A DNA stretch of 64,000 nucleotides, taken from contig JALHOF010000011.1 in assembly GCA_022843145.1 (NCBI GenBank), positions 62,001 to 126,000 of the forward strand. Direction: 5' to 3'. Origin of the DNA: Hyphomicrobium sp. GTDB lineage: Bacteria; Pseudomonadota; Alphaproteobacteria; Rhizobiales; Hyphomicrobiaceae. Position numbers and translations under genes: made by a program. Shown here in pieces: positions 34,057 to 46,490 of the stretch. The notes under the pieces are model-generated. The model saw nothing but the letters and a program-made list of their open reading frames with translations. It had not been told where the DNA came from and ran no database searches. Within the stretch, counting starts at the first letter, position 1. Each line of letters starts with the position of its first letter.

Positions 34057-34599
34057 TTACTTCTTCTTGCCTTCCTTGCGGAAGATGTATTCGCCCTGGT
34101 AACGCACGCCCTTGCCCTGATAAGGCTCGGGCTTGCGGTATGCGCGGATCTCGGCAGCCACCTGGCCGACGAGTTGTTTGTCGATGCCGGAAACCGTGAC
34201 GATTTCCTGCTTGGCGCCGCCGACTTTGACTTCGACGCCGACTGGGATCTTATGCAGGACCTCGTGGCTGTAGCCCACGAGCATCTGCAGCTGATCCTTA
34301 CCCTTCAAGGCAGCGCGGAAACCGACGCCGTGGATCTCGAGGGTGTGCGAGTAGCCCTCGGTCACGCCCTTGACGAGATTTGCGACCTGCGTCCGCGACA
34401 TGCCCCACATAGAGCGCGACCGCTTCGTCACCTCGACCGGCTTGACCTCGATGCCGTCAGCCGTCTTCTCGACTTTGAGTTCCTCGGGAGCCGTGAACGA
34501 CAGCTCGCCCTTAGGACCCTTCATCTTGATCGTCTGACCCGTCACCGTCGCCGTCACATTCGACGGCACAGGCACGGCCTTCTTACCAATGCGCGACAT
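34057..34599 (-). CDS. rplF: 50S ribosomal protein uL6
   Basis: 180 residues from ATG at 34599 ([15 protein letters not shown]). Two tandem beta-rich domains contact the GTPase-associated and sarcin-ricin regions. The C-terminus has [20 protein letters not shown]. The frame continues upstream to 34683 but the family start is at 34599. Confidence 0.96.
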   Translation of the reverse strand: MSRIGKKAVPVPSNVTATVTGQTIKMKGPKGELSFTAPEELKVEKTADGIEVKPVEVTKRSRSMWGMSRTQVANLVKGVTEGYSHTLEIHGVGFRAALKGKDQLQMLVGYSHEVLHKIPVGVEVKVGGAKQEIVTVSGIDKQLVGQVAAEIRAYRKPEPYQGKGVRYQGEYIFRKEGKKK

Positions 34600-34639
34600 G
34601 TGCTTTCCCAAAGAACCGGCAGAGGCGCCGGGTTCTCCC

Positions 34640-35038
34640 TTAGAAGATGTTGCAGAGAATCTCGCCGCCCACGTTCTCTTCACGGGCGCGCGCGTCCGAC
34701 ATCACGCCCTTCGGCGTGGACAGGATCGCGACGCCGAGACCGTTGGCCACCGTCGGAATGTCTTTGACGGGCGAGTACACGCGACGGCCGGGCTTTGAAA
34801 CGCGCTCGATTTCGCGGATCGCAGGCTGGCCGTTGAAGTACTTCAGTTCGATCTCGAACTGCGGGAGTTCGCCCTTCATCTCGACGCGGGTATATCCGCG
34901 GATGAAACCCTCTTCCGCCAAGACGTCGAGCACCCGGCCGCGCAGGCTCGAGGCCGGCGTCGCGACCTTCGGACGGCGGCGCATCTGCGCATTGCGAATT
35001 CGTGTCAGCATATCGCCGACTGGATCATTCATCGCCAT
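34640..35038 (-). CDS. rpsH: 30S ribosomal protein uS8
   Basis: 132 residues, full length: [19 protein letters not shown] near the start and [20 protein letters not shown] and [14 protein letters not shown] near the end. In E. coli S8 is the translational repressor of the spc operon through the rplE leader, so its binding site could lie near the rplX-rplE junction here; I could not identify it. Confidence 0.97.
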   Translation of the reverse strand: MAMNDPVGDMLTRIRNAQMRRRPKVATPASSLRGRVLDVLAEEGFIRGYTRVEMKGELPQFEIELKYFNGQPAIREIERVSKPGRRVYSPVKDIPTVANGLGVAILSTPKGVMSDARAREENVGGEILCNIF

Positions 35039-35050
35039 GGATATGCCTCC

Positions 35051-35356
35051 TTACCAGCTCGACTTCGTCATGCCCGGGATGCGGCCTTGGCTGGCCAGCT
35101 CCCGAAGCTGGTTGCGGCACAATTTCAGCTTGCGATAGTAGCCGCGGGCGCGGCCCGTCAGCTCGCAACGGTTGCGGATGCGCGTCGGCGACGAGTTCCG
35201 CGGCATCTCGGCCAGCTTGAGGCGCGCGGCGAAGCGCTCCTCGGCCGGCTTCTTGAGATCGTTCGCGGCCTCTTTCAGGCGCTTGCGCTTGCCCGCATAC
35301 TGAGCGGACAGCTTGCGCCGCCGCTTGTTCTTTTCCATCGAACTCGTCTTGGCCAT
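35051..35356 (-). CDS. rpsN: 30S ribosomal protein uS14, zinc-free long form
   Basis: 101 residues. The long form lacks the CxxC zinc-binding pair (only [21 protein letters not shown] contains cysteines, not the paired motif). The C-terminal block is [17 protein letters not shown]. Between rplE and rpsH in the spc order. Confidence 0.96.
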   Translation of the reverse strand: MAKTSSMEKNKRRRKLSAQYAGKRKRLKEAANDLKKPAEERFAARLKLAEMPRNSSPTRIRNRCELTGRARGYYRKLKLCRNQLRELASQGRIPGMTKSSW

Positions 35357-35400
35357 TCTTGGTCTCCCTAGGGCCTTTCGGGGGATTTCCCCGAGGTCCT

Positions 35401-36090
35401 CTAGCTGCGGAAGGGGAAGTTGAAGTTGCGAAGCAGCTCGCGCGCTTCGTCGTCAGTCTTGGCGGACGTGCACACGATCACGTCCATGCCGATCGGCGAC
35501 TCGATCTTGTCGTAATCGATCTCGGGGAACACCACGTGCTCCTTGAGGCCGCAGGCATAATTGCCGCGTCCGTCGAAGCTCTTGGGGTTCAGGCCGCGGA
35601 AGTCCTTCACGCGCGGCAGCGCGATCGTCACGAACCGGTCGAGGAACTCGTACATCCGGTCGCCGCGCAGCGTGACCTTCGTGCCGAGCGCCATGCCTTC
35701 GCGGACCTTGAAGGTCGCGATCGACTTGGTCGAGCGAGTCTGCACCGGCTTCTGGCCGGCGATCATCGCGAGATCGGCCTGCGCGTTGTCGACCTTCTTG
35801 CGGTCGTTCACGGCCTCGCCGACGCCCATGTTGAGCACGATCTTCTCGAGGCGCGGGATCTGCATGATGTTCGCGTAGGCGAACTTCTCCTGCATCGCCT
35901 TGCGCACGACCTGCTCATAGAGCGCCTTCATGCGCGGCTTGTAGTCCTTCGGGCGCGGCTGGGCCGGAACCGTGGACTTGGGCGCAGCCTTGACCTTCGG
36001 GCCCTTGCCGGCGGGAGCGGCTTTGCCGCCCTTCTGGGCCTGGCCGTCGGCCGGCTTGCCGCCCTTCTGCGGCTTGTCTTTCTCAGCCAT
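35401..36090 (-). CDS. rplE: 50S ribosomal protein uL5 with a basic N-terminal extension
   Basis: 229 residues, against about 179-187 for the family. Residues 1-47 are a Lys/Ala/Pro/Gly-rich low-complexity region with repeated KGGKP-like units, then the normal protein begins near [16 protein letters not shown]. Core blocks [20 protein letters not shown] and [19 protein letters not shown] are intact. L5 binds 5S rRNA and contacts the P-site tRNA. The extension could be a lineage trait or a start-codon artefact; ATG at 36090 has rplX ending three bases upstream, which supports it. The extra length is the odd feature. Confidence 0.94.
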   Translation of the reverse strand: MAEKDKPQKGGKPADGQAQKGGKAAPAGKGPKVKAAPKSTVPAQPRPKDYKPRMKALYEQVVRKAMQEKFAYANIMQIPRLEKIVLNMGVGEAVNDRKKVDNAQADLAMIAGQKPVQTRSTKSIATFKVREGMALGTKVTLRGDRMYEFLDRFVTIALPRVKDFRGLNPKSFDGRGNYACGLKEHVVFPEIDYDKIESPIGMDVIVCTSAKTDDEARELLRNFNFPFRS

Positions 36091-36093
36091 GGC

Positions 36094-36423
36094 TTACTTC
36101 TTCTCCGGAATGACTTCGCCCGAGCGCTTCGATACCCGGACCTTCTTGCCGTCTTCGAGGACCTTGAAACCGACGCGCGTCGGCTTGCCGTCCTTCGGAT
36201 CCTCGAGCGCTAGGTTCGACACGTGGATCGGCGCCTCTTTCGAGATGATGCCGCCGTCGGGGTTCTGCGCGCTCTGCTTGGTGTGCTTACGCACGACGTT
36301 GACACCGCGCACGAGGGCACGGCTCTCCTTCGGGCGCATTTCGATCACTTCGCCATGCTTGCCTTTGTCGCGGCCAGCGAGAACGATGACGTGATCGCCC
36401 TTCTTGATCTTGAGAGAGGCCAT
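36094..36423 (-). CDS. rplX: 50S ribosomal protein uL24
   Basis: 109 residues. The KOW motif is at the start ([20 protein letters not shown]). An assembly initiator protein. Its start overlaps the rplN stop by one base (TAATG) and it ends three bases before rplE. Confidence 0.96.
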   Translation of the reverse strand: MASLKIKKGDHVIVLAGRDKGKHGEVIEMRPKESRALVRGVNVVRKHTKQSAQNPDGGIISKEAPIHVSNLALEDPKDGKPTRVGFKVLEDGKKVRVSKRSGEVIPEKK

Positions 36424-36791
36424 TACAGCACCTCCGGCGCGAGGCTGACGATCTTCATGTGGTTCTTGGAACGGAGCTCACGGGTCACCGGTCCGAAGAT
36501 GCGGGTTCCGACCGGCTCGCCCTGGGCGTTCACCAGCACGGCTGCGTTGCGGTCGAAGCGGATCAGCGAGCCGTCGGGACGGCGCACGCCCTTCGCGACG
36601 CGCACGATCACGGCCTTCATGACCTGGCCCTTCTTGACGCGACCCTTCGGGATCGCCTCCTTGACCGACACGACGATCGTGTCGCCAATGGTGGCGTACT
36701 TGCGCTTTGAGCCGCCCAGCACCTTGATGCACTGGACGCGGCGTGCGCCCGAATTGTCGGCGACGTCTAGATTCGTCTCCATCTGGATCAT
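36423..36791 (-). CDS. rplN: 50S ribosomal protein uL14
   Basis: 122 residues: [18 protein letters not shown] and [20 protein letters not shown] are the canonical blocks. At the intersubunit bridge near the GTPase centre. The gene starts a new group after a 119-base gap from rpsQ. Confidence 0.97.
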   Translation of the reverse strand: MIQMETNLDVADNSGARRVQCIKVLGGSKRKYATIGDTIVVSVKEAIPKGRVKKGQVMKAVIVRVAKGVRRPDGSLIRFDRNAAVLVNAQGEPVGTRIFGPVTRELRSKNHMKIVSLAPEVL

Positions 36792-36910
36792 CGCGCTTCA
36801 CCTTCTCTTTCGGCCGTAACCGGCTTCACTGTCGGCCCTACGGCCTGAATATGGATCTGACGTCGTATTTCGCCGGACACGGACGCAAAGGCGCCCATGC
36901 CGCCGAACCG

Positions 36911-37144
36911 TTACGCCTTTTCGACGACCGTCCAACGCTTCAACTTCGAGATCGGCGCGCTTTCGATGATCGACACCTGATCACCGACCTTGAACGCGCG
37001 GTTCTCGTCGTGAGCGTGATACTTCTTCGTGCGGCGCACCGTCTTCCGCAGCAGCGGGTGCGTGTAGCGTCGCTCGACCTCGACCACGATGGTCTTGGCG
37101 TTCTTATCCGACACTACGACACCCTGCAGGACGCGCTTCGGCAT
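36911..37144 (-). CDS. rpsQ: 30S ribosomal protein uS17
   Basis: 77 residues: [20 protein letters not shown] and the central [21 protein letters not shown] block, the OB-fold that binds 16S rRNA helix 11. It ends the cluster that began with rpsJ before a short gap to rplN. Confidence 0.96.
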   Translation of the reverse strand: MPKRVLQGVVVSDKNAKTIVVEVERRYTHPLLRKTVRRTKKYHAHDENRAFKVGDQVSIIESAPISKLKRWTVVEKA

Positions 37145-37158
37145 CTGTCATTTCTCCT

Positions 37159-37386
37159 TTAAGCGCTCGACTTGCCGGCGCTGCCAATCTTGCCGACGCT
37201 TCCGGACCGCTTCTGGGTCTGAACCGTCATGACGCGCGCGATGTCACGGCGAATCTGCCGGACGCGCGCGGTGTTCTCGAGCTGGCCGGAAGCCCGCTGG
37301 AAGCGCAGATTGAACTGCTCCTTCTTGAGCTTGACCAGCTGGTCGTCGAGCTGGTCGAGCGTCATGTCCCGGAATTCGCCCTTCAT
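37159..37386 (-). CDS. rpmC: 50S ribosomal protein uL29
   Basis: 75 residues, two-helix protein: [20 protein letters not shown] then [20 protein letters not shown]. It lies at the tunnel exit where it contacts SRP and trigger factor. The last ten or so residues are a Gly/Ser/Lys-rich extension ([12 protein letters not shown]). Confidence 0.95.
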   Translation of the reverse strand: MKGEFRDMTLDQLDDQLVKLKKEQFNLRFQRASGQLENTARVRQIRRDIARVMTVQTQKRSGSVGKIGSAGKSSA

Positions 37387-37431
37387 CGTCCGTCCTCACT
37401 CAATTCCTGATCCACCGTCCGGCGCAATACC

Positions 37432-37842
37432 TCAAGCGAGGCGCGTCACGATCCGTGTCTTGATCGGCAACTTCGCGGCACCCAGTAGGAGCGCCTCCTT
37501 GGCGATCTGCTCGCTGACACCGCCCAGCTCGAAAATAATGCGGCCCGGCTTTACGCGAGCGCACCACAGCTCCGGCGAACCCTTGCCCGAGCCCATGCGG
37601 ACTTCGGCTGGCTTCTTGGACACCGGCAGATCTGGGAACACCCGCGTCCACAGACGACCGGCGCGCTTAGTGTGACGCGCGATCGCGCGGCGGGCGGCCT
37701 CGATCTGGCGCGCGGTCAAGCGCTCCGGTTCGACAGCCTTGAGCCCGACCTCGCCGAAGCTCAGCGTCGTGCCGCCCTTGGCGTTGCCGTGAATGCGGCC
37801 CTTGAAGGCCTTGCGGAACTTTGTTCGTTTCGGTTGCAGCAT
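37432..37842 (-). CDS. rplP: 50S ribosomal protein uL16
   Basis: 136 residues: [19 protein letters not shown], then [20 protein letters not shown]. Contacts A-site tRNA. The arginine of [10 protein letters not shown], which is hydroxylated by YcfD in some bacteria, is in place. Follows rpsC after 51 bases. Confidence 0.96.
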   Translation of the reverse strand: MLQPKRTKFRKAFKGRIHGNAKGGTTLSFGEVGLKAVEPERLTARQIEAARRAIARHTKRAGRLWTRVFPDLPVSKKPAEVRMGSGKGSPELWCARVKPGRIIFELGGVSEQIAKEALLLGAAKLPIKTRIVTRLA

Positions 37843-37893
37843 GATCGGTCTCTTAAACTAGCCTGTGTCGGGGATCCCCGGTCGGGGCTCGGC

Positions 37894-38763
37894 TCAGGCG
37901 TCTCCGCCCTCGGTCGGCTCGGACGGCACCGCGGCGACATCGCCGCCCGCACCGCCACCCGGACCGCCGGGCACACCGCGACCACCGCCGCGGCCACCAC
38001 GGCCACCTGGACCTCCCGGTCCGCCGCGACCACCACGACGCTCACGGCGATCGCCGCCGGCATCGTCACGACGCGGGCGTGGCGCACCACCCTCCTGCAT
38101 GTCGGCCGACTTCTTCTCCGACGCCATCGGGTCGTGCTCGATGATCTCGCCCTTGAAGATCCACACCTTGATGCCGATGATGCCGTATGCTGTCTTTGCC
38201 AGTCCGTAACCGAAATCGATGTCGGCGCGCAGCGTATGCAGCGGCACGCGGCCTTCGCGATACCACTCGGTACGCGCGATTTCCGCGCCGCCGAGACGGC
38301 CGGCAACGTTGATTCGGATGCCGATCGCGCCAAGTCGGAGCGCCGACTGCACCGAACGCTTCATCGCGCGGCGGAAGGCAATGCGGCGCTCGAGCTGTTG
38401 GGCGATGCCCTCGGCGACCAGCGTCGCGTCGATTTCCGGCTTGCGGATCTCGACAATGTTGAGATGCACTTCCGAGCTGGTCAGCTTGGCGAGGTCGCCG
38501 CGCACCTTCTCGATGCCCGCTCCCTTCTTGCCGATCAACACGCCCGGACGGGCAGTGTGAACAGTCACGCGACACTTCTTGTGCGGCCGCTCGATGACGA
38601 CCTTTGAAATGCCGGCTTCACGCTGCTGCTTCATCAGATGGCCACGAATAGCCATATCCTCATGAAGCAGGCGGCCGTATTCTTGGCGCCCGGCGAACCA
38701 ACGGCTATCCCATGTCCGGTTGATGCCGAGACGAAGGCCGACCGGATTGATCTTCTGACCCAT
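37894..38763 (-). CDS. rpsC: 30S ribosomal protein uS3 with an RGG-rich C-terminal tail
   Basis: 289 residues, against about 210-240. The core (1-215) is normal, with [18 protein letters not shown], the type II KH loop [13 protein letters not shown] and a DNA/RNA-helicase-side face. The tail from residue 226 is Arg/Gly/Asp-rich with GGRGG repeats to 289. Such RGG tails bind nucleic acid. The start overlaps the rplV stop by one base. The tail could reflect an ancestral extension or a frameshift, but it ends in frame and is consistent in composition. Confidence 0.95.
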   Translation of the reverse strand: MGQKINPVGLRLGINRTWDSRWFAGRQEYGRLLHEDMAIRGHLMKQQREAGISKVVIERPHKKCRVTVHTARPGVLIGKKGAGIEKVRGDLAKLTSSEVHLNIVEIRKPEIDATLVAEGIAQQLERRIAFRRAMKRSVQSALRLGAIGIRINVAGRLGGAEIARTEWYREGRVPLHTLRADIDFGYGLAKTAYGIIGIKVWIFKGEIIEHDPMASEKKSADMQEGGAPRPRRDDAGGDRRERRGGRGGPGGPGGRGGRGGGRGVPGGPGGGAGGDVAAVPSEPTEGGDA

Positions 38764-39206
38764 TACTCGGTCTCCTTGCTGGCGGCCTTGGCCTTAGCCG
38801 GCTTCGCGCCCTTCTTAGCGGCCTTTTCGGCCTCGGCGTCGGCCTCGCGGACGACGACGGTGATCTGCGACATCGGGCGAAGGATGCTTGCGCCACGGCC
38901 GCGGCCGCGAGCGTGGAACCGCTTCAACACGAGGTTCTTGCCGACGTAGGCTTCGGCGACAACAAGTTCGTTCACGTCGAGATTGTGATTGTTCTCGGCA
39001 TTGGCGACCGCGCTCATCACGCACTTGCGGACGTCGAGCGCAATCCGCTTCCTCGAGAACTCGAGATCAGCAAGCGCGACATCGACCTTCTTGCCGCGGA
39101 TCAAACCGGCGACCAGATTGAGCTTCTGTGGCGAAACCCGAAGGTTCCGCGCCACAGCTTTTGCCTCGTTATCGGCGAGGCTCCGCTCTCGGCTCGGCTT
39201 GCCCAT
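38763..39206 (-). CDS. rplV: 50S ribosomal protein uL22
   Basis: 147 residues, longer than the usual 110-129 because of a Lys/Ala C-terminal tail ([20 protein letters not shown]). The core is normal: [20 protein letters not shown] and the long beta-hairpin loop [17 protein letters not shown] that lines the exit tunnel and is the site of macrolide-resistance changes. Overlaps rpsS and rpsC by one base each. Confidence 0.96.
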   Translation of the reverse strand: MGKPSRERSLADNEAKAVARNLRVSPQKLNLVAGLIRGKKVDVALADLEFSRKRIALDVRKCVMSAVANAENNHNLDVNELVVAEAYVGKNLVLKRFHARGRGRGASILRPMSQITVVVREADAEAEKAAKKGAKPAKAKAASKETE

Positions 39207-39484
39207 TATCTCTTCACCGCTTTCTTGTCGCCACCGTGTCCGTGGAAGCTCCGCGTCGGCGCGAACTCCCCGAACTTGTGGCCGACCATGTCCTCGGTGA
39301 CGTTCACCGGGATGTGCTTCTGCCCGTTGTGCACGCCAAACGTCAGCCCCACGAAGTGCGGCAGAATGGTCGAGCGGCGGCTCCAGATCTTGATGACCTC
39401 GTTCCGACCCGACCCGCGGACCTTCTCTGCCTTCTTCAAGAGGTAGCCGTCGACGAACGGACCCTTCCAGACTGAGCGTGCCAA
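39206..39484 (-). CDS. rpsS: 30S ribosomal protein uS19 with a TTG start
   Basis: 92 residues. The start codon is TTG at 39484: AGGAG lies seven bases upstream and the product begins [18 protein letters not shown], as expected. No ATG or GTG lies nearby in frame to give the usual N-terminus. Block [20 protein letters not shown] is canonical. S19 sits at the head near the A site. Confidence 0.95.
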   Translation of the reverse strand: MARSVWKGPFVDGYLLKKAEKVRGSGRNEVIKIWSRRSTILPHFVGLTFGVHNGQKHIPVNVTEDMVGHKFGEFAPTRSFHGHGGDKKAVKR

Positions 39485-39532
39485 CGTCGTTCTCCTAGTC
39501 TTGTCTTATTTGCCCGCGCGCGAGCGGACCCA

Positions 39533-40351
39533 TTATTTGCCCGTGCGCGAACGCACGATGTACTTGTCGGTTGTCTTGTTCTTGCGGGTCTTATGACCCT
39601 TTGTCGGCTTGCCCCACGGCGTCGCCCAGTGCTTGCCGCCCTTGGTGCGGCCGCCGTTGGGATGATCGACCGGGTTCATGGCGATCGAACGGACCGTCGA
39701 ACGGGTTCCTTTCCAGCGCGTGCGGCCAGCTTTGCCGAGCACGGTGTTGGAATGGTCCGGGTTGGAGACGGCGCCGACGGTGGCCATGCATTCGGCGCGA
39801 ACCTTGCGGGTCTCGCCGGAATTGAGTTTCAGCACGGCCCAACCGGCGTCACGGCCGACGAGCTGAACGAACGCTCCGGCTGAACGGGCGATCTGACCGC
39901 CACGTCCCGGCTTCATCTCCACGTTGTGGACGATGGTGCCGATCGGCATGTTGGCGAGCGGCATCGCGTTGCCCGGCTTCACGTCGACCTTGGCGCCCGA
40001 GACGACCTTGTCGCCGACGGCGAGACGCTGCGGGGCGAGGATGTAGCTGAACTCGCCGTCGTCGTACTTGATCAGCGCGATGAACGCAGAGCGGTTCGGA
40101 TCATATTCCACGCGCTCGACGGTCGCCGACACGTCCGCCTTGCGACGGCGGAAGTCGACCATCCGGTAGGCCTGCTTATGACCGCCGCCGATGTGACGGG
40201 TGGTGATACGGCCGTCGGAATTGCGGCCACCGGTCTTGAGCTTGCCCTCGACGAGGATCTTGAGCGGCGCGCCCTTCCAGAGCCCGCTGCGGTCGATCGA
40301 CACGAGATGGCGCAGGCCGGGCGATGTGGGACGGTAGGTTTTGAGTGCCAT
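39533..40351 (-). CDS. rplB: 50S ribosomal protein uL2, diverged C-terminal loop
   Basis: 272 residues. Key blocks are present: [16 protein letters not shown], then [20 protein letters not shown]. The near-invariant loop that normally reads DHPHGGGEGR is here [13 protein letters not shown], so the second His is Asn and the GGEGR part is replaced; the first His (His229 in E. coli) is kept. The C-terminus is [11 protein letters not shown]. The last nine codons are duplicated directly after the stop (see findings). Confidence 0.93.
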   Translation of the reverse strand: MALKTYRPTSPGLRHLVSIDRSGLWKGAPLKILVEGKLKTGGRNSDGRITTRHIGGGHKQAYRMVDFRRRKADVSATVERVEYDPNRSAFIALIKYDDGEFSYILAPQRLAVGDKVVSGAKVDVKPGNAMPLANMPIGTIVHNVEMKPGRGGQIARSAGAFVQLVGRDAGWAVLKLNSGETRKVRAECMATVGAVSNPDHSNTVLGKAGRTRWKGTRSTVRSIAMNPVDHPNGGRTKGGKHWATPWGKPTKGHKTRKNKTTDKYIVRSRTGK

Positions 40352-40361
40352 GATTTGCCCC

Positions 40362-40655
40362 TTAGAGTCCCGTGGTCACGTCGATGGAGTGACCTTCCTC
40401 GAGCGTCACGATGGCACGCTTGGAGTTGGACAGCTTGGCCGTGCGGCCGCGGAAGGCGCGAACCTTGCCCTTGCGCACGGCCGTGTTGACGGCCTTCACC
40501 TTGACCTTGAACAGGCTCTCGACGGCAGCCTTGATAGCCGGCTTGGTCGCTTCGGCGTGAACCTTGAAGATGACCTGATTGGCTTCCGAAACGAGCGTCG
40601 ACTTCTCGGTGATGACCGGAGCCAGGATGACGTCGTACGCGCTGAGCTTTCTCAT
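40362..40655 (-). CDS. rplW: 50S ribosomal protein uL23
   Basis: 97 residues: [20 protein letters not shown] then the tunnel-exit loop and [20 protein letters not shown]. It is the docking site for trigger factor and SRP. Starts right after the rplD stop. Confidence 0.96.
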   Translation of the reverse strand: MRKLSAYDVILAPVITEKSTLVSEANQVIFKVHAEATKPAIKAAVESLFKVKVKAVNTAVRKGKVRAFRGRTAKLSNSKRAIVTLEEGHSIDVTTGL

Positions 40656-41297
40656 TTAATTCGCGCCTCCAGCCGTACTCTTGTTGAAGCGGGCTTCGAG
40701 CGCGGCCACTGCGGCCTTGGTCAGAACCAGCTTCTTGCGACGCAGGATGTCGTAGACATTGATGCCCTGCACCGGCAGAACGTCGATGTTCGGAATATTG
40801 CGAGCGGCGCGGGCGAAGGCGATATCGAGTTCGGCGCCGTCGATGATCAGCGCATTCTCGAGATCGAGCTTCTGGAACTGCGAGCGCAGCGTCTTCGTTT
40901 TGCCTTCCGAGGCGGCACGGTCGAGCACGATCAGCTCACCGGCCTTGGCCTTGGCGGACAGTGCGTGACGCAACGCGAGCGCGCGCACCTTCTTGGTCAT
41001 GTCGACGGCATGGCTGCGCGGCTTGGGACCGAATGCCTTGCCGCCACCGCGCCACTGCGGAACCGACTTGTCGCCGTGACGGGCGCCGCCGGTGCCCTTC
41101 TGCTTGTACATCTTCTTGCCGGTGGTCGTGACTTCCGACCGATCCTGGGCGTGATGCGTGCCGGCCATCCGCTTCAACAGCTGATAGCGGACCATGCGGT
41201 GCAACAGGTCGGGGCGCGGCTCGAGGCTGAAAATGGCGTCGGGGAGATCGATCTCGCCGGCGGCGCCTGCATCGAGCGTGGTGATCTTGGCTTTCAT
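40656..41297 (-). CDS. rplD: 50S ribosomal protein uL4
   Basis: 213 residues from ATG at 41297, which overlaps the rplC stop by one base (TGATG). The tunnel loop contains [20 protein letters not shown]. In E. coli L4 also represses the S10 operon by binding its leader; a leader-like structure is not obvious here because rpsJ follows tuf closely. Confidence 0.96.
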   Translation of the reverse strand: MKAKITTLDAGAAGEIDLPDAIFSLEPRPDLLHRMVRYQLLKRMAGTHHAQDRSEVTTTGKKMYKQKGTGGARHGDKSVPQWRGGGKAFGPKPRSHAVDMTKKVRALALRHALSAKAKAGELIVLDRAASEGKTKTLRSQFQKLDLENALIIDGAELDIAFARAARNIPNIDVLPVQGINVYDILRRKKLVLTKAAVAALEARFNKSTAGGAN

Positions 41298-41995
41298 CAC
41301 GCCTGTTCCTTCTTCTCGGCGCGCGCCTTGAAGGAGCCCGGCTTCGGGACATCCTTGTGCGCTGCTTTCTTGACGGCATCGCGCACCATCACCCAGCCGC
41401 CCTTGGAGCCGGGGACGGCGCCGCGGATCATCAACAGGCCGCGCTCGACGTCCGTGCGGACGACGACGAGGTTCTGCGTGGTCACACGCTCGCTGCCCAT
41501 GTGGCCGGCCATCTTCTTGCCCTTGAACACCTTGCCGGGGTCCTGGCGCTGACCGGTCGAGCCGTGGCTGCGGTGACTGACCGACACGCCGTGCGTGGCG
41601 CGCAGACCGCTGAAGTTCCAGCGCTTCATGGCGCCCTGGAAACCCTTGCCCTGGCTGGTACCCGTCACGTCGACGAACTGCCCGGGGATGAAGTGATCGG
41701 CCGTGATCTCGGCGCCAACCGCGATCACGTTATCGGGGCTGACCCGGAACTCGGTGAGCTTCCGCTTCGGCTCGATCTCGACCTTGGCGAACGTGCCGCG
41801 CTCGGACTTGGTCATCCGCGACGGCTTACGCGTGCCGACACCGAGCTGCAGCGCGGTGTAGCCGTTCGTGTCATTCGTGCGATGGGCGACGACCTCGAGC
41901 TTCTCGAGCTTCAACACGGTCACGGGGATATGTTCCCCTGTCTCCGTGAAGATGCGGGTCATGCCGATCTTCTGTGCAATCACACCGGAACGCAT
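41297..41995 (-). CDS. rplC: 50S ribosomal protein uL3
   Basis: 232 residues: [20 protein letters not shown] then the central finger [20 protein letters not shown], which approaches the peptidyl-transferase centre. The Gln methylated by PrmB in Gammaproteobacteria is present (GQRQDPG). It is the second gene of the S10 group. Confidence 0.96.
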   Translation of the reverse strand: MRSGVIAQKIGMTRIFTETGEHIPVTVLKLEKLEVVAHRTNDTNGYTALQLGVGTRKPSRMTKSERGTFAKVEIEPKRKLTEFRVSPDNVIAVGAEITADHFIPGQFVDVTGTSQGKGFQGAMKRWNFSGLRATHGVSVSHRSHGSTGQRQDPGKVFKGKKMAGHMGSERVTTQNLVVVRTDVERGLLMIRGAVPGSKGGWVMVRDAVKKAAHKDVPKPGSFKARAEKKEQA

Positions 41996-42062
41996 GTCTG
42001 AGCATTCCTTCCTCAGCTGGGGTCGTGTGCCGCGATTGCGGAACAGAGGACCCGGGAAATCG

Positions 42063-42371
42063 TTAGAGCTTGATCTCGACGTCGACGCCTGCGGCCAGGT
42101 CGAGCTTCATCAGCGCGTCCACCGTCTGCGGCGTCGGGTCGACAATGTCGAGGAGACGCTTGTGCGTCCGCATCTCGAACTGCTCGCGGCTCTTCTTGTC
42201 GATGTGCGGTGAGCGGTTGACGGTAAACCGTTCGATGCGCGTCGGCAGAGGGATCGGGCCCCGAACCTCGGCACCGGTGCGTTTCGCCGTATTCACGATC
42301 TCGCGCGTCGATGCATCGAGTATTCGATGATCGAACGCTTTCAATCGGATGCGTATGTTCTGGCCATTCAT
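42063..42371 (-). CDS. rpsJ: 30S ribosomal protein uS10
   Basis: 102 residues: [20 protein letters not shown] then [20 protein letters not shown]. Also functions as NusE in antitermination. Lies 64 bases after the tuf stop, with a terminator-like hairpin between them, so it may have its own regulated level. Confidence 0.97.
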   Translation of the reverse strand: MNGQNIRIRLKAFDHRILDASTREIVNTAKRTGAEVRGPIPLPTRIERFTVNRSPHIDKKSREQFEMRTHKRLLDIVDPTPQTVDALMKLDLAAGVDVEIKL

Positions 42372-42396
42372 CTCGAAAGCTCACCCTCAAAAGGAC

Positions 42397-42421
42397 GGGA
42401 GCGCCGCGAACGGACGCTCCC
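42397..42421 (-). terminator. Terminator-like hairpin between tuf copy 1 and rpsJ
   Basis: Perfect seven-base stem GGGAGCG/CGCTCCC with an eleven-base loop. On the minus strand it is followed by GTCCTTTTG. It lies 14 bases past the tuf stop and probably separates, in part, the str-type and S10-type transcripts. Confidence 0.6.
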
Positions 42422-42435
42422 TGATCCCCTATTGC

Positions 42436-43644
<1,209 letters not shown>

Positions 43645-43740
43645 GTCGGCTCTCCTTAGAACATCGTCAGTTGTCGTTCTCGGGCAGCAGATGCCCGACA
43701 TCATTCGTCTCTCTCACCCGACCTCCCGCGTTCGCCTCAT

Positions 43741-43759
43741 CCGGCCAAGTGGCGGCCGG
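43741..43759 (-). promoter_or_regulatory. Hairpin between fusA and tuf copy 1
   Basis: Perfect stem CCGGCC/GGCCGG with a seven-base loop begins 15 bases after the fusA stop. A second perfect stem TCGGGCA/TGCCCGA (43680-43698) lies between it and the tuf ribosome site. These could modulate tuf translation. Confidence 0.45.
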
Positions 43760-43774
43760 TGGCGGGGCGGGTAT

Positions 43775-45868
43775 TCAGGCATACTTGGCCTTGACCTCTT
43801 CCGCGACGTTGCGCGGAACCTCCGCGTAGTGCGCGAACTGCATCGTGTACGACGCGCGCCCCTGGCTCATCGAGCGCAGCTGGCTGACGTAGCCGAACAT
43901 ATTTGCGAGTGGAACGTATGCGCGCACCACCGTCGCATTGCCGCGCATTTCTTGATTGCGGATCTGACCGCGCCGCGAGTTGACGTCGCCAATGACACCG
44001 CCGACGAAGTCGCCAGGGGTCACCACTTCGACGTCCATGATCGGCTCGAGCAGCTTGACGCCACCCTTCTCGCAGCCTTCCTTCATCGCCGAGCGCGTCG
44101 CGATCTCGAAGGCGATCGCCGACGAGTCGACCTCGTGGTATGCGCCGTCGAACAGCGTGACCTTCATATCGACCATCGGGAAGCCGATGAGCACGCCGTT
44201 GTCCCAGACCGAATTGACGCCCTTTTCGACGCCCGGCAGGTATTCCTTCGGCACCGTGCCGCCGATGATCGACGACTCGAACTCGTTGCCCTTGCCGGTT
44301 TCGTTCGGCTCGAGCTTCAGCTTGACTCGGGCGAACTGGCCGGTACCGCCGGTCTGCTTTTTGTGCGTGTAGTCGATCTCGGCGGGACGCGCGAGCGTTT
44401 CACGATAGGCCACCTGCGGTGCGCCGACATTGACCGCGATGTTGTGCGGCTCGCGGCGCATGATGTCGACCTTGATGTCGAGATGCAGCTCGCCCATGCC
44501 CTTGAGAATGGTTTCGCCCGACTCTGGGTCCACCGAGACGCGGAACGAGGGATCCTCGACCGACATCATGTGCAGGACCTGCGCCATCTTCTCCTGGTCG
44601 GCTTTCGTCTTCGGCTCGACCTTCATTTCGATGACCGGGTTCGGGAACTCCATCTTCTCCAGAATAACCGGCTTCTGCGGGTCGCTCAGCGTCTCGCCCG
44701 TCCGGGTGTCCTTGAGCCCCGCAAGCGCCACGATGTCTCCGGCGAACGCCTCGTCGACCGACTTGCGGTCGTCGGCATGCATCTCGTAGATCATGCCGAC
44801 GCGCTCTTTCTTGTCGCGCGTGGTCTGAGCGAGGGCCATACCCTTTTCGAGCTTGCCCGAGTAGATGCGGCAGAACGTAATCGAGCCGACGTGCGGGAAG
44901 GTCATGATCTTGAACGCGATCATGGACAGTGGATCGCTGTCGATCGGACGGCGGATGGCCTCGGCATCGGTCTTGGCGTCGATGGCCTTGTAGGCCTCGC
45001 GATCGCTCGGGGCCGGCAGGAAGTCGACAACGGCGTCGAGCAGGGGCTGCACACCCTTATGCTTGAACGCCGAACCGCACATCATCGGATAGAACGTGCG
45101 CGTGATCGTCGCCTTGCGGATCAGCGACCGCAGCGTCGCAACGTCGGGCTCCTTGCCGTCGAGGTAAGCCTCCATCGCGGTGTCATCCATTTCGACCGCG
45201 GCTTCGATCATCGCGGCGCGATATTCGGCGGCCTTGTCGGCGAGATCGGCCGGAATGTCCTGGACGACCATCTTGGCGTCCTTGCCATCGCCATCCCAGA
45301 CGATCGCCTTCATTTCGATGAGGTCGATCACGCCCTGGAAGTCGGCTTCCGCACCGATCGGAAGCTGGATCGGCACCGCACGCGCGCCGAGCTTCTCCTT
45401 GATGTCGTCGAGGCACATGTAGAAGTCGGCGCCGGTCTTATCCATCTTGTTGGAGAAGATGATGCGTGGCACGGCGTACTTGTCGCCTTGGCGCCAGACG
45501 GTCTCCGTCTGCGGCTCCACTCCCTGGTTCGAATCGAGAACGCAGACCGCTCCGTCCAGAACGCGCAGCGAGCGCTCGACTTCGATCGTGAAGTCGACGT
45601 GGCCTGGCGTGTCGATGATGTTCAGGCGGCGCGGACGGCCATCACGGCCCTTCCAAAAGCACGTCGTCGCGGCCGACGTGATCGTAATGCCACGCTCCTG
45701 CTCCTGCTCCATGAAATCCATGGTCGCAGCGCCATCGTGCACTTCGCCGATCTTGTGCGACTTGCCCGTGTAATAGAGAATCCGCTCGGTCGTCGTCGTC
45801 TTGCCCGCATCGATGTGGGCCATGATGCCGAAGTTGCGGTAGTCCTCGATAGCGTATTGGCGTGCCAT
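43775..45868 (-). CDS. fusA: Elongation factor G
   Basis: 697 residues. Translocase GTPase. G1 is [15 protein letters not shown] near the start, then [20 protein letters not shown], and NKMDKTG is G4. Domain IV with the [19 protein letters not shown] segment closes the protein. Normal length. Third gene of the str operon. Confidence 0.97.
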   Translation of the reverse strand: MARQYAIEDYRNFGIMAHIDAGKTTTTERILYYTGKSHKIGEVHDGAATMDFMEQEQERGITITSAATTCFWKGRDGRPRRLNIIDTPGHVDFTIEVERSLRVLDGAVCVLDSNQGVEPQTETVWRQGDKYAVPRIIFSNKMDKTGADFYMCLDDIKEKLGARAVPIQLPIGAEADFQGVIDLIEMKAIVWDGDGKDAKMVVQDIPADLADKAAEYRAAMIEAAVEMDDTAMEAYLDGKEPDVATLRSLIRKATITRTFYPMMCGSAFKHKGVQPLLDAVVDFLPAPSDREAYKAIDAKTDAEAIRRPIDSDPLSMIAFKIMTFPHVGSITFCRIYSGKLEKGMALAQTTRDKKERVGMIYEMHADDRKSVDEAFAGDIVALAGLKDTRTGETLSDPQKPVILEKMEFPNPVIEMKVEPKTKADQEKMAQVLHMMSVEDPSFRVSVDPESGETILKGMGELHLDIKVDIMRREPHNIAVNVGAPQVAYRETLARPAEIDYTHKKQTGGTGQFARVKLKLEPNETGKGNEFESSIIGGTVPKEYLPGVEKGVNSVWDNGVLIGFPMVDMKVTLFDGAYHEVDSSAIAFEIATRSAMKEGCEKGGVKLLEPIMDVEVVTPGDFVGGVIGDVNSRRGQIRNQEMRGNATVVRAYVPLANMFGYVSQLRSMSQGRASYTMQFAHYAEVPRNVAEEVKAKYA

Positions 45869-45926
45869 GGACGGCCTCTAATTGCTCATATCGTTTGCGC
45901 TCCGGATGCCACTGGCATCCACGCAA

Positions 45927-46421
<495 letters not shown>

Positions 46422-46490
46422 TCATTGGATCGAGCCGCCTTGCAGCGGCACCAGACGCCCCGGCCGGAGCCGAGACTGAGTTCACGGCCG

